64,000 nucleotides of DNA from NCBI GenBank assembly GCA_945863875.1, contig CAMBBS010000019.1:19397-83396 (forward strand), given 5' to 3'. A program made the translations under genes and the position numbers. Under the pieces are notes generated by a model. The model saw only the letters and a list, made by a program, of their open reading frames with translations. It was not told the origin of the DNA and searched no databases. Of the stretch, positions 54,154 to 62,666 are shown piece by piece (positions within the stretch are counted from its first letter, which is position 1; each line of letters starts with the position of its first letter). Origin of the DNA: Desulfopila aestuarii DSM 18488 (GTDB lineage Bacteria; Desulfobacterota; Desulfobulbia; Desulfobulbales; Desulfocapsaceae).

Positions 54154-55125
54154 TTATACCTTCTGCTGCATTCGTCTGGCGGCAAGAGCATGCAGCAGGC
54201 GCACCAGAAAATAGGTAACGATCAGCGAGAACACGATCCGTCCCCAGAAAATCCCGCCGATTTTGCCGCCGATGGCAGCCATGATCAGAGTATCTTCAAC
54301 CAGGCCGTGGCAGAGTCCCATAAGGGCCATGGAATTAAAGACCTCTTCCCTGGCCATCTTTCCTTTACTGGTCTCCCTGATGATCAGTGCCCCGCCATAG
54401 CCGATGCCCATGACCATGCCCACCACGGCGATCGGCGCCGCCTGCTGCCCCATTCCGAAAAACGGCAGCACCGGTGCGAGGATTTTTTCCAGCAGCGTCA
54501 GCAGGCCGACCTTTCTGGAGATCCGCATCAAAAGAACTATACAAAAAATTATCAGAATTATCATGCCCTGGTTCTGCAGCAAGGCCAATGCCCACTGCAG
54601 AAGATCTCCCTCTTGCCCAGGCGCCTTAAACAGCAAGACAGCTCTATCCTGCCAGATGTCAAGGCCAAGACATATCCGGTTAAGCAGAAAGGCATAGACC
54701 ACGGCGCCCCCCAGACGCAGCAGAGCAATCGGCAGAAGGTTCGCCCCGGCGCGCTTACTCACGCTCAACTCCACCGGCAGGGCATGGGCGATGAGCATCG
54801 CCGAGCAGAGCACGGTTATCTGCGCACTGGTCAAGTCAAGGCCCGGCGCCAGGGCGGCAAATACAGCAATACCGCCATACAGATTGGTGAGCATCGCCGT
54901 GGCCCAGACAAGCCCTAGCGATCCCGGCAGACCAATGAGACCCATCACCGGTTCAAGAACTGTGCTGAGCGAGGCAATAAGGCCAAATTCTTCAAGAATT
55001 TTGGTGATAATGGCGACCGGCACGGTGATCCGAATCAGTTCCCAGCCGGTCAACCAGGTTTCCCTAAGAAGTGACAGGACCGTTTCCTTTATCCTGTTAC
55101 TTTGTGTTCGATTAGTATTCTTCAT
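54154..55125 (-). CDS. Nucleoside-recognition (Gate) domain membrane protein
   Basis: 323 residues, about eight hydrophobic helices. It contains two Gate-like repeats: VWATAMLTNLYGGIAVF and the later MGIGYGGALIIRETSKGKMAREEVFNSMALMGLCHGLVEDTLIMAAIGG. The HGLVEDT block is typical of the nucleoside-recognition family, which includes SpmA/SpmB and the FeoB gate. It is probably a transporter; the substrate is unknown. It precedes avtA on the same strand by 45 bp. It has no signal sequence apart from the first helix. Confidence 0.8.
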   Translation of the reverse strand: MKNTNRTQSNRIKETVLSLLRETWLTGWELIRITVPVAIITKILEEFGLIASLSTVLEPVMGLIGLPGSLGLVWATAMLTNLYGGIAVFAALAPGLDLTSAQITVLCSAMLIAHALPVELSVSKRAGANLLPIALLRLGGAVVYAFLLNRICLGLDIWQDRAVLLFKAPGQEGDLLQWALALLQNQGMIILIIFCIVLLMRISRKVGLLTLLEKILAPVLPFFGMGQQAAPIAVVGMVMGIGYGGALIIRETSKGKMAREEVFNSMALMGLCHGLVEDTLIMAAIGGKIGGIFWGRIVFSLIVTYFLVRLLHALAARRMQQKV

Positions 55126-55154
55126 GAGGGGTTGCTAAACACCTTTTCCGATGA

Positions 55155-55373
55155 TCAGGCCAGCTTTTTCGATCCGGACCCGATATTTCCCGGCTTGCCT
55201 GCCTGTTTTTTTGGCGTATAGAGCTGACAAATAATGCCGGAACTCCCGTAAACCACCCTGGCAGGACTGGTGCGGCTCTTAAAGGCCATCGCCCGGCATC
55301 CGTAGGGTCTGTCGGGATCGTGGGTAATGAAATAATGCATACATTTCAAGCAATGAGGAAGTTCAACTGCCAT
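55155..55373 (-). CDS. Cys-rich small protein of unknown function
   Basis: 72 residues from the ATG at 55373 (AGGA 8 nt before it). It reads MAVELPHCLKCMHYFITHDPDRPYGCRAMAFKSR ... VVYGSSGIICQLYTPKK. The four Cys (CxxC ... C ... C) could bind zinc or an Fe-S cluster. Homologues with the same HCxxCxHYFxTxDPxxPYGCRA pattern are common in sulfate reducers and are sometimes misannotated as uracil-DNA glycosylase. The function is unknown. Confidence 0.75.
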   Translation of the reverse strand: MAVELPHCLKCMHYFITHDPDRPYGCRAMAFKSRTSPARVVYGSSGIICQLYTPKKQAGKPGNIGSGSKKLA

Positions 55374-55495
55374 CTTGTTATCCTGTAAAACATTTTCTTG
55401 AATTCGCCAGCCGGCAACAGCCGGTGGTAAAAGGTTTCGACACAATGCTCCTGGGGTACTTGTCACTCCGGCTGCCCAGAGGAGGCTTTTCATTT

Positions 55496-56002
55496 CTAAT
55501 CTGTCGGAGATGCTGGCTTTTTCGGAAAATCAAAAAACAGCAGCCTGCCCGCACCCTCTTCGCTGGAAAATCCCTGCTGGGCAGGATACTCGACACCAAC
55601 GATGCCGCAGGTCGGCACATTACCAAGAGAACTGCCGGTTAGGTGCTCGCCAAGCTCGGTGATGGCAGGATTATGCCCAACAAGAAACAACACGTTAACC
55701 TTGTGGAGCAGTTCCTCAAGCAGCTGCAGATGATAAGAGAGTGCGCCGAGATACAGTTCATCATCGAAACGGATGGCCTCCTGAGCATAGCCGGTGCCTT
55801 TGGCCATGCATATCGCCGTCTTACGCGCTCTTTTAGCCGGACTTGCGACAATCAGGTCCGGGCGAATGCCTGCCGCCACCAGACGTGCAGCCATTTTGGG
55901 ACAGTCTTCCTTGCCGCGTTTATTGAGAGGCCGGGAAAAATCATCGAGGTCAGGATTGGACCAGCTGGATTTGGCATGGCGAATAAGGTAGATCCGTTTC
56001 AC
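55496..56002 (-). CDS. sixA: SixA-type phosphohistidine phosphatase
   Basis: 168 residues from the GTG at 56002, preceded by GGGGAGGG. It has the histidine-phosphatase motif YLIRHAKSSWS (catalytic RHA), LNKRGKEDCPKMAARL, VASPAKRARKTA and VGHNPAITEL, the second catalytic His. SixA dephosphorylates phosphohistidine on HPt/PTS proteins. It stands with the Cys-rich gene 122 bp downstream. Confidence 0.88.
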   Translation of the reverse strand: MKRIYLIRHAKSSWSNPDLDDFSRPLNKRGKEDCPKMAARLVAAGIRPDLIVASPAKRARKTAICMAKGTGYAQEAIRFDDELYLGALSYHLQLLEELLHKVNVLFLVGHNPAITELGEHLTGSSLGNVPTCGIVGVEYPAQQGFSSEEGAGRLLFFDFPKKPASPTD

Positions 56003-56300
56003 GTTCCCTCCCCTGTTGCTAAGATTTCCTGCCAGAGTATTTTTTTCAAGAAGATGCAGCGACACTGTGCATCAACTCCGCCATACACTTTTTATCATCT
56101 TACACCCCTAAAGAAATACTGAAAAGAGTCCTTGCTGAAATGCAGTATCATTTACTCAAATTCCGTTTCAGGCGAGTTTAAACATTCCCCCCAGACTCAC
56201 GCAATCATTTTAACCACCCATCAACGATTTACTCAGCTCCCCATTCCATGCCAATGTTGATTGATGCGGCCGAGCAGGCCAAAACAATTTATTTTACCAA
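56003..56300. other. Intergenic stretch between sixA and the IS605 remnant
   Basis: About 300 bp with no frame or repeat I can support. It presumably contains the sixA promoter. Confidence 0.5.
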
Positions 56301-56313
56301 AAACGCGCCGTGA

Positions 56314-56337
56314 AGCCCGGTCCTTCAGGCCGGGGCT
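56314..56337. repeat. IS605-type end hairpin
   Basis: AGCCC and GGGCT arms with a GG/CC continuation and a TTCA loop, adjoining CGCCG; this foldback shape is the end structure recognised by TnpA in IS200/IS605 elements. Confidence 0.6.
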
Positions 56338-56352
56338 GCAGGGCGTACGCTG

Positions 56353-56605
56353 TTACTCCGGTGTCTGTTGCTGTTCGACATGGGGCCGGATAATGGAGAT
56401 CGGTGCACCGCCGCAGGAAGGCGCAAAGCAGCTCGGACTGCACAGAACATCATACCTTTCGGCTCTCCCGGGATAACGGTTCCTGGAGTATTTCGATAGC
56501 TTATCCGTCCAACACTTTTTTCCGGTATCTGGTCACAGAGACCAGATGGACGAGCATCTTGAAAACGCGATGTCTTCCTGTTCGAATATCATTGTTTCTC
56601 TCCAT
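56353..56605 (-). pseudogene. tnpA (IS200/IS605 Y1 transposase) remnant
   Basis: From the ATG at 56605 the frame reads MERNNDIRTGRHRVFKMLV then HLVSVTRYRKKVLDG and a stop. This is the N-terminus of TnpA (IRTGRH.VFxxxxHLVFVTKYRRKVFDG), with the HLV in place. A shifted frame then gives AIEILQ. The end, in another frame, is SPSCFAPSCGGAPISIIRPHVEQQQTPE, the normal TnpA C-terminus (SPSYFAxSCGGAPI..IRxYIEQQQ). The central half with the HUH and Tyr motifs is deleted, leaving 253 bp of a gene usually about 420 bp long. Confidence 0.75.
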
Positions 56606-56684
56606 AGACCAAAGTATAATTTACCTTATGAAGGTACGCAAGGCATATAAATAGAGGCTGAAGGTCAAACAAGATCAAAAGAAT

Positions 56685-57030
56685 CCGCAGCGGTTTCTCC
56701 GGTTCAAGAAAAAAGACCAGGGCATCGATTCCTTTCGATACCGGCAAGGTTTCAAGAGAAGGGATATGGCCAGACCGGCATCGGCAACAAGCGAAGCACC
56801 AGGTAAGAAGGTCCGGGCCAGGTCCCGATTGAACAGCTCCCTCCTCGGCCAGGGATGGTTCGAGTTTCATCGGCAACTTGAGGACAAGCTGGCCTGGAAT
56901 GGCGGTTGGCGCCATACATATCAAAAGGGCAGGACATGCCCGGTTTGCCGGTGGCGTGAGTGGTGCCGTCATGCCGCCAGCAGCAGGAATCCACCAAGGC
57001 AACTGCGCAGAAGCGTATGCCCATGCGTCG
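56685..57030 (+). pseudogene. tnpB (IS605 OrfB, RuvC-like nuclease) remnant
   Basis: One frame gives PQRFLRFKKKDQGIDSFRYR, as in TnpB PRFKKKGxxDSFRYPQG, then APGKKVRARSRLNSSLLGQG and FEFHRQLEDKLAWNGGW (56829-56909). After a shift, RAGHARFAGGVSGAVMPPAAG (56926-) is the tail usual in TnpB. The N-terminal part, the zinc ribbon and most of the RuvC core are lost. It runs opposite to tnpA. TnpB is an RNA-guided nuclease in intact elements; this copy is inactive. Confidence 0.7.
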
Positions 57031-57106
57031 GTGCTGGTGGAATCCTCGGTCTTCAGGCCGGCGAGAATGTCAAATTGCGGGACGTCCTGGCAGCATTGAC
57101 CGGGGA

Positions 57107-57271
57107 GTTCAAGTCGCGAGATCCGGAGGATATGTGGTCGTTCAGCGTGAAGACGGCTCATGGCTCCTCGGCGGGTTGATTCCTGTTCAGGAACTCAAGG
57201 ATCGCCTCGATTTGAGAAGCGTCCCCGAGGAACAGAGACGTCCGGGATCGGCTCCCGATAGTGAAATGTGA
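57107..57271 (+). pseudogene. Fragment of a CorC/HlyC-type transporter-associated domain
   Basis: The frame reads VARSGGYVVVQREDGSWLLGG followed by LIPVQELKDRLDLRSVPEE, the pattern of the CorC_HlyC domain found at the C-terminus of CBS-pair membrane proteins (VxREDGSWLxDGxLPIDELKxLL...LPEE). No CBS or membrane part precedes it; it abuts the tnpB remnant, so an IS insertion or deletion probably removed the rest. Confidence 0.55.
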
Positions 57272-57332
57272 CAGGTATCTTTCGTTAATAGCATTATTCG
57301 CATTGGTGTTTGACATGGCATTGCAACTTTCC

Positions 57333-58922
57333 TTATCTGTCTTGCCAGGAGACGATAAACACCGAACCAAAGCCAAGAACCAGCATCAGGTGAAAGACGA
57401 AAAAACTATAATCTTTGAAGTGGAAGCCCATCAGCAGTCCAGCAGTGAAAAGCAGCGTCAGCAGTCCCTCGATGATCAGATTATTGGAGATCGGAATTTT
57501 CTGCCCCTTAGCCGCCTTTAGCCGGGTGCGTCCGACAATATTATATTTTGGCGTGCGGACAAAGGAAGATTTGATCCCCAGATAGCCCTCAATGACCGCC
57601 ACTGAATTATGAAAACTGAGACCCATGGACATGACCAGCAGGAGCGGGAAATAGCCGACAAGTGCCAGGACCTGGCGCACCGACAGGGGCCGGGGCAGGA
57701 GGTTGATGTTGGCGTAAAAAAATACCGTGGCAACCCCTGTCAGGCCGAGGAGCGAGACACCAAGAAATCGAGTATCGATATTGAGGGTATCTAAGCAGGG
57801 GAGCAGAGCAACGCTGGTGACGGCAAGCATCAGCACAGCCACAAAGATCGAGCTGTTGAACAGGTGTGCCAGGGCATGCAGCTTGGTGGTGACCTTAAGA
57901 TCGCTTCTGAGGATAATCGGACTCATGCGGCGGGCGTTCTCGGCACCGCCTTTCATCCATCTGAATTGCTGCGACCTTATCCCGTTCATTTCCACAGGCA
58001 ACTCGGCTGGGGCTTCGACATCCTCCAGGTAGACAATTTGCCAATTTTTCAACTGCGCCCGATAGCTGAGATCAAGGTCCTCGGTGAGCGTGTCCGCCTT
58101 CCAGCCACCGGCGTCGTCGATGGCCTGCTTTCGCCAGATACCGGCAGTACCGTTAAACTGCAGAAAATGTTGTCCAGATTTTCTGCCCATCTGCTCAATG
58201 GTGAAATGGACATTCAACTGCAGGGCCTGCAGCTTAGTGAGCAGAGAATAGTTCTCGTTGAGGTGGGTCCAGCGTGTCTGCACCACACCAACCTTGTTAT
58301 CCTGGAAATAAGGGACGGTGTTTTGCAAGAATTTTTTATCGGGCAAGAAATCTGCGTCAAAAATAGCAACGAATTCCCCTTTTGCCTGTGCAAGCCCTTC
58401 GGACAAAGCCCCTGCCTTGTATCCAGACCGGTCGATTCGGTGAATCACCTTGATGTCGAACCCCTGCTTGCGGTACTGTTCGGCTTTTTTTTCACAGAGA
58501 CGGGTGGTTTCATCGGTGGAGTCGTCGAGGATCTGCACTTCGAAACGGTCGCGGGGATATTCCATGGCAACGATGTTGTCCACCAAACGTTCCGCGACAT
58601 AAGGTTCGTTAAACAGCGGCAGCTGAATGGTGACGAACGGCAGGGCGTTCTCTTCGAGCGGCAGTGGAGATGCCGGTTTCTTTTTTCGGGTATAATGAAA
58701 CAGCAGATTGAGCTGCAGAACATTATAAGCCAGGATGAAAGCAAGAAAAAATATATACATTCCAAAAAGTAAATAGCTCAATGAGAATCCCCAAATTAAG
58801 AAACCAAACGCTTCTTTCAAAAGAAAATGGGTGTGAAAACAGACCCAGTTAAGAAAGCAGGCGGACTGCAAAAGCCAAGAGAACACAAGGACGGCAGAAA
58901 AAAATCCCCGGCCGCCGGTCAT
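57333..58922 (-). CDS. Processive family 2 glycosyltransferase (cellulose synthase-like), membrane
   Basis: 529 residues. One to two N-terminal transmembrane helices are followed by a GT2 domain: VTIQLPLFNEPYVAERLV, ILDDSTDETT (first Asp), IFDADFLPD (DxD), TLTEDLDLSYR (TED, catalytic base) and QQFRWMKGG (QxxRW). About five C-terminal helices form the export channel. These are the D,D,D,QxxRW residues of cellulose/mannan/glucan synthases. It is closest to bacterial CslA-like glucomannan or beta-glucan synthases. No PilZ domain or bcs partner is visible, so the polymer is unknown. It lies 8 bp after htpX. Confidence 0.85.
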   Translation of the reverse strand: MTGGRGFFSAVLVFSWLLQSACFLNWVCFHTHFLLKEAFGFLIWGFSLSYLLFGMYIFFLAFILAYNVLQLNLLFHYTRKKKPASPLPLEENALPFVTIQLPLFNEPYVAERLVDNIVAMEYPRDRFEVQILDDSTDETTRLCEKKAEQYRKQGFDIKVIHRIDRSGYKAGALSEGLAQAKGEFVAIFDADFLPDKKFLQNTVPYFQDNKVGVVQTRWTHLNENYSLLTKLQALQLNVHFTIEQMGRKSGQHFLQFNGTAGIWRKQAIDDAGGWKADTLTEDLDLSYRAQLKNWQIVYLEDVEAPAELPVEMNGIRSQQFRWMKGGAENARRMSPIILRSDLKVTTKLHALAHLFNSSIFVAVLMLAVTSVALLPCLDTLNIDTRFLGVSLLGLTGVATVFFYANINLLPRPLSVRQVLALVGYFPLLLVMSMGLSFHNSVAVIEGYLGIKSSFVRTPKYNIVGRTRLKAAKGQKIPISNNLIIEGLLTLLFTAGLLMGFHFKDYSFFVFHLMLVLGFGSVFIVSWQDR

Positions 58923-58930
58923 CTCTCACC

Positions 58931-59795
58931 TTATAAATTCTGAAGAGCTTCGATTCGATCCTCAAGAGGTGGATGGCTTCTGCAAAGGTCAGCCATACCG
59001 CCCGCTTTTGGCCTGATACCAAAAGCCGCCACTTGATCGGGTAGATGTGATGGTTCCTGGTGAACCTGTCGTCGGCGCAGGGCACTTACCATTTTATCCT
59101 TGCTGGTCAAATAAGCTGCACCTCGGTCGGCAGTATACTCCCTTTTTCTTGAAAACCACATCACGATAATTGAGGCAAAAAGTCCAAATACTATCTCAAG
59201 CACGATAGGTACAGCCATGTATCCAAAAAAATCCCAGCCCCCCGCCCTCTTCGTCACTGTTCAAAAAGTTATTTATAACATTTGCCGCAAGACCGGGCAG
59301 CAAAATGACAAAAGTATTCAAAACAGACTGAACCAAGGCCAAAGTTACCATATCTCCACAGGCTAGATGGCTGATATCATGGGCGGGGACGGCCTCAACC
59401 TCATCTTTGGCCATGTGCTGCAATAATCCGGTGGAAACTGCCACCAAGACATCGTTCTTCTTCATGCCCGTGGCGAATGCATTCAAATCCGGAGATTCAA
59501 AGGCTGCACCTTCCGGCATGTTCATCCCGGCTTGTTCGGCCGTCCGGCGAACAGTATCCTGCAGCCACTGTTCCGTTTGATTTCTTGGGCTGACGCTTAC
59601 TTGAGCGCCGGTGGATTTTTTGGCAATCCACTTCGACATCGCCAGAGAAACAAATGCACCACCCATACCAAATATTGCCGCCATTACCAAGAGTCCTGAA
59701 CTAGTCCGGGAATCAACCCCGGGCAAGCTCATTGCGATACCAAGCAAAACGATCATGGCCATGTTGGTTGCCAAGAACAGCACGACACGAAACAC
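58931..59795 (-). pseudogene. htpX: htpX, membrane zinc metalloprotease, frameshifted and with altered HExxH
   Basis: HtpX is an M48 inner-membrane protease for quality control. From the GTG at 59795 (GGAGG before it) frame 1 covers about 195 residues to GGGLGFFWIHG. The rest (YMAVPIVLEIVFGLFASIIVMWFSRKREYTAD ... HPPLEDRIEAL) is in another frame. They join at a T7 tract (A7 at about 59222-59229); six T would restore a protein of about 288 residues, normal length. The zinc site reads AHDISH in place of HExxH, so Asp replaces the catalytic Glu. With two lesions, true decay is likely, though an assembly error at the T tract is possible. Confidence 0.75.
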
Positions 59796-59879
59796 GTCAA
59801 TCCTCCGTTATGAAATTTTTTTCCGTGTAAAACAAAAGAACTTGTCTTACACTAGGAGAGTAACATCATAATTTTCTAA

Positions 59880-60125
59880 TTAAGTGTACTGACCCCTACG
59901 GTTAATTCGAATTGGCTGCTGTCGCTGTGTTGTAGTCTCGCCTTGCAGGGAACGAAGGAGTCTTTCAAGGCTTGATTGAAAAACCTCAAGATAAGCCATC
60001 CCGTTGCTTTGGATGGTGATTTCGCCGCCGGCGCACCGGAGTTTTGCAATAACCATGCAACGCTGGTCTAAGTCTCCCTTCGGGCCATTAACATCCGAGG
60101 AACCCCCTTTGCTGTCTGTGCTCAT
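59880..60125 (-). CDS. Small hypothetical protein
   Basis: 81 residues from the ATG at 60125, which follows GGAGG at 5 nt. The first part is polar (STDSKGGSSDVNGPKGD); the middle is RCMVIAKLRCAGGEITIQSNGMAYLEVFQSSLERLLRSLQGE, an ordered alternating segment and helix. No known family is recognised. It is upstream of htpX on the same strand by 84 bp and diverges from the NhaR-like gene. Confidence 0.6.
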   Translation of the reverse strand: MSTDSKGGSSDVNGPKGDLDQRCMVIAKLRCAGGEITIQSNGMAYLEVFQSSLERLLRSLQGETTTQRQQPIRINRRGQYT

Positions 60126-60222
60126 AAATCCTCCGTTGAATGTTTTGTGAAAAAAGCATACCAAGAGAGATTCATTAGAACAAATAGATAATAAAAGATG
60201 AGTTATTAGATAAAATCGAAAT

Positions 60223-61161
60223 ATGAAAATGGAATGGCTTAACTATCATCACCTCCACTATTTCTGGGTAGTTGCCAAGGAAGAAAGCATAACTAGAGCC
60301 GGGGAACAGCTTCGGCTGGCACCTTCCACGATCAGCATGCAAATAAGCCGGCTTGAACAATTTCTTGGCGATAAGCTCTTTCGGCGCGCCGGACGTAATT
60401 TGGAGTTAACGGCTTTCGGACAAGTGGTCTTTCGGTATGCGGACGAGATCTTTGCCTTGGGTCTGGAACTGCTCGATACGGCAAGGGGAAGGGCATCGGG
60501 ACCGCTCCGTTTTGAGGTTGGTATTGTCGACATGCTCCCCAAGTTGATGGCGAGAAGAATTCTGGAACCGGCCCTGGCTCTTTCCGATGGACTGCGTCTT
60601 GTTTGCCATGAGGGGAAGGAGAAACAACTCCTTGCGGAACTGGCCATTCACAGCCTGGATATCGTACTCACCGACACGCCGGTAAAATCCGGCATGAGCG
60701 TCAAGGCGTACAGTCATCTGTTAGGAGAATGCGGCGTGACCTTTTGTGCCGTGGAGCCTTTGGCAGGACCTCTACGCCAAGGATTCCCACTGTCGCTGCA
60801 CAACATGCGGATGCTATTGCCTACTCCAATGTCAGCGTTACGGGGCAGCCTTGATCAATGGTTCAACTCGCTTGGAATCCGGCCTGCGATTGCGGGTGAA
60901 TTTGATGACCATGCCCTGTTAAAAGTGTTTGGTCAGGCAGGTGACGGCATCTTTACTGTGCCGTCCATAATCGAGCAGGAAGTGTGCCGCCAGCACAATG
61001 TGGCCATTATCGGGAGATCCGATGCAGTAAGAGAACGTTTTTATGCGATTTCCGTCGAACGGATCATCAAGCATCCTGCGGTGGTGGCAATCTGGAATGC
61101 AGCCAGGGAATTTAGAGGACAGTGGGATATCAGCCCCGATCCTTCAAGGTCGTTGAAGTAG
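60223..61161 (+). CDS. nhaR: LysR-family regulator, NhaR-like
   Basis: 312 residues. N-terminal winged HTH: NYHHLHYFWVVAKEESITRAGEQLRLAPSTISMQISRLEQFLGDKLFRRAGRNLELT, the NhaR form (HLxYFWxVAxEGSIxxA). The remaining region is the LysR effector-binding fold. NhaR activates Na+/H+ antiporter genes in response to sodium. No nhaA follows; the convergent gene at 61311 is a Na+/Ca2+ exchanger, a plausible target. The start may be ATG 60223 or 60229. Confidence 0.88.
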   Translation: MKMEWLNYHHLHYFWVVAKEESITRAGEQLRLAPSTISMQISRLEQFLGDKLFRRAGRNLELTAFGQVVFRYADEIFALGLELLDTARGRASGPLRFEVGIVDMLPKLMARRILEPALALSDGLRLVCHEGKEKQLLAELAIHSLDIVLTDTPVKSGMSVKAYSHLLGECGVTFCAVEPLAGPLRQGFPLSLHNMRMLLPTPMSALRGSLDQWFNSLGIRPAIAGEFDDHALLKVFGQAGDGIFTVPSIIEQEVCRQHNVAIIGRSDAVRERFYAISVERIIKHPAVVAIWNAAREFRGQWDISPDPSRSLK

Positions 61162-61310
61162 ATTCTAACGAATGGCATAATCGAAAAGATAGGTGCAAAA
61201 CGGCACGCCGAAAAGTAATCCCGAGAAACCAAATAATTCTCCACGACCGTCAAAGACGTAGTTTGGATTCCAGAGATTAAACTGATCGAGATAGACCCAA
61301 GTCTATCTCC

Positions 61311-62279
61311 TTATCCAAGAATTTCCATGAGTAAAAAGGCAGTGTATCCTATATAGCTGGCCAGCAGTACTGTACCCTCAAGACGATTGATCCGGCCCGG
61401 CCCTCTAAAACCGAAGCAAAAGGCAAAAAGGAGCAACGTCAGGATGGTCATCGTCAACACATCTCGAGATAGAACTTCCGGGGCAACAGTTGCGGGATGA
61501 ATCGCCGCAGCGATTCCGACCACTGCCAGCGTATTGAAAAGATTAGATCCAAGTATATTGCCTAAAGCAATATCATGTTCTCCTTTGCGGGCGGCTATCA
61601 CCGAAGAGGCCAATTCTGGAAGAGATGTGCCTAGAGCCACTATTGTCAAGCCGATGATCAAATCACTGACGCCATAGCCGTGAGCTATTTTTACCGCCCC
61701 CCAGACAAGGATGCGAGAACTGACCATCAACAACGCCAATCCCACGACAAGCCAAAGCAAAGATTGCCTCAAAGGGATGGTATGTGCATCAAGTTCCTCT
61801 GCAACTTCAAGGCCTAAGGCATCAGTACGTTGCCTGAATCCTTGAAAGACAGTCCAGGCGACAAGCCCCCCGAAAACCGCCAACAAGCTCCAGGCATCGA
61901 TTCGCGACAGTTCGCCATCCAAGAGTTGAAATGCGGCAAGTCCGGTAACGACAAGCAGGATAGGCAGTTCTTTCCGTAACACACCAGAGTGGACAGCTAT
62001 TGGACTCATCAAGGCAGTCAGACCCAGGATCAAGGCGATATTGGTAATGTTGGACCCGTAGGCATTGCCGAATGCCAGGCTTGGATTTCCTTGCAGAGCG
62101 GCCAATGCCGAAACGATCATTTCGGGGGCCGATGTACCAAATCCGACAATCACCATGCCGATAAGTAACGGCGGCATGCCAAAATGCCGTGCCGAGGCGG
62201 CCGATCCTTCCACGAAACGGTCGGCACTCCAAACCAGCACTAATAAACTGACAACGACTGCGGCATATGCAAGTGCCAT
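61311..62279 (-). CDS. Calcium/sodium antiporter, CaCA family
   Basis: 322 residues, about ten helices. Both alpha repeats of the Na+/Ca2+ exchanger family are present: GFGTSAPEMIVSALAALQGNPSLAFGNAYGSNITNIALILG (about 46-86) and ALGTSLPELASSVIAARKGEHDIALGNILGSNLFNTLAVVG (about 215-255), each with the acidic residue for ion binding. It is YrbG-like. It should exchange Na+ (or H+) for Ca2+ at the inner membrane. GGAG lies 9 nt before the ATG. Confidence 0.9.
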   Translation of the reverse strand: MALAYAAVVVSLLVLVWSADRFVEGSAASARHFGMPPLLIGMVIVGFGTSAPEMIVSALAALQGNPSLAFGNAYGSNITNIALILGLTALMSPIAVHSGVLRKELPILLVVTGLAAFQLLDGELSRIDAWSLLAVFGGLVAWTVFQGFRQRTDALGLEVAEELDAHTIPLRQSLLWLVVGLALLMVSSRILVWGAVKIAHGYGVSDLIIGLTIVALGTSLPELASSVIAARKGEHDIALGNILGSNLFNTLAVVGIAAAIHPATVAPEVLSRDVLTMTILTLLLFAFCFGFRGPGRINRLEGTVLLASYIGYTAFLLMEILG

Positions 62280-62666
62280 GAGGTGAACTCCGAAAATAAT
62301 TTTGGCTCAAATTGTACGACTATAAACTTCATTAAATTTAATCCCAGGATAGATACCTTTTGTTTTTCACCTGCTATTCACACTTAATCTACTAAATTGT
62401 CAAGCTCGGAACTGGCGAAAAATCCGGGAGCATGTGCAATGTTGGGCCCCACTGGCAGGCCCAAAAGAGAAGTGGTGAAGAACCAAAAGGTATCGGAGTT
62501 CAAATTGGTCAGATAGAACAAAAAGTATCTCGTTGACACTATTCAATGGAGGAGATCGGTACTCCAATGGAAAAAACAGAGTTCAACTTGATGATTCATT
62601 TGGCCTCCTCACCCAATGGCATATAAAGGGTGGCAGGGACGTTCGATGAGCGAAGTTATACGGTAA
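62280..62666. other. 387-bp region between the CaCA antiporter and the IS66 transposase
   Basis: No supported gene. A 26-codon frame at about 62546 has no context. The end nearest 62666 probably includes the IS66 terminus, but the terminal inverted repeat cannot be fixed because the other end is off the window. Confidence 0.4.

Larger units (their letters stand above)
56300..57100. mobile_element. Decayed IS200/IS605-type element with divergent tnpA and tnpB remnants
   Basis: A minus-strand tnpA remnant (56353-56605) and a plus-strand tnpB remnant (56685-57030) face away from each other, the IS605 layout. Beyond the tnpA stop a hairpin AGCCCGG-TCCTTCAGGC-CGGGGCT (56314-56337) followed by GGCGCG matches the foldback end typical of this family. 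Both genes have frameshifts and deletions, so the element is dead. The exact ends are approximate. Confidence 0.72.

Noticed and set aside
54145..54918. 257-codon plus-strand frame, His/Gln-rich
   Set aside because: It is antisense to the conserved membrane protein at 54154-55125, and its composition reflects reversed Leu codons.
57864..58772. 302-codon frame antisense to the glycosyltransferase
   Set aside because: The sense strand has all GT2 motifs; the antisense protein has no recognisable features.
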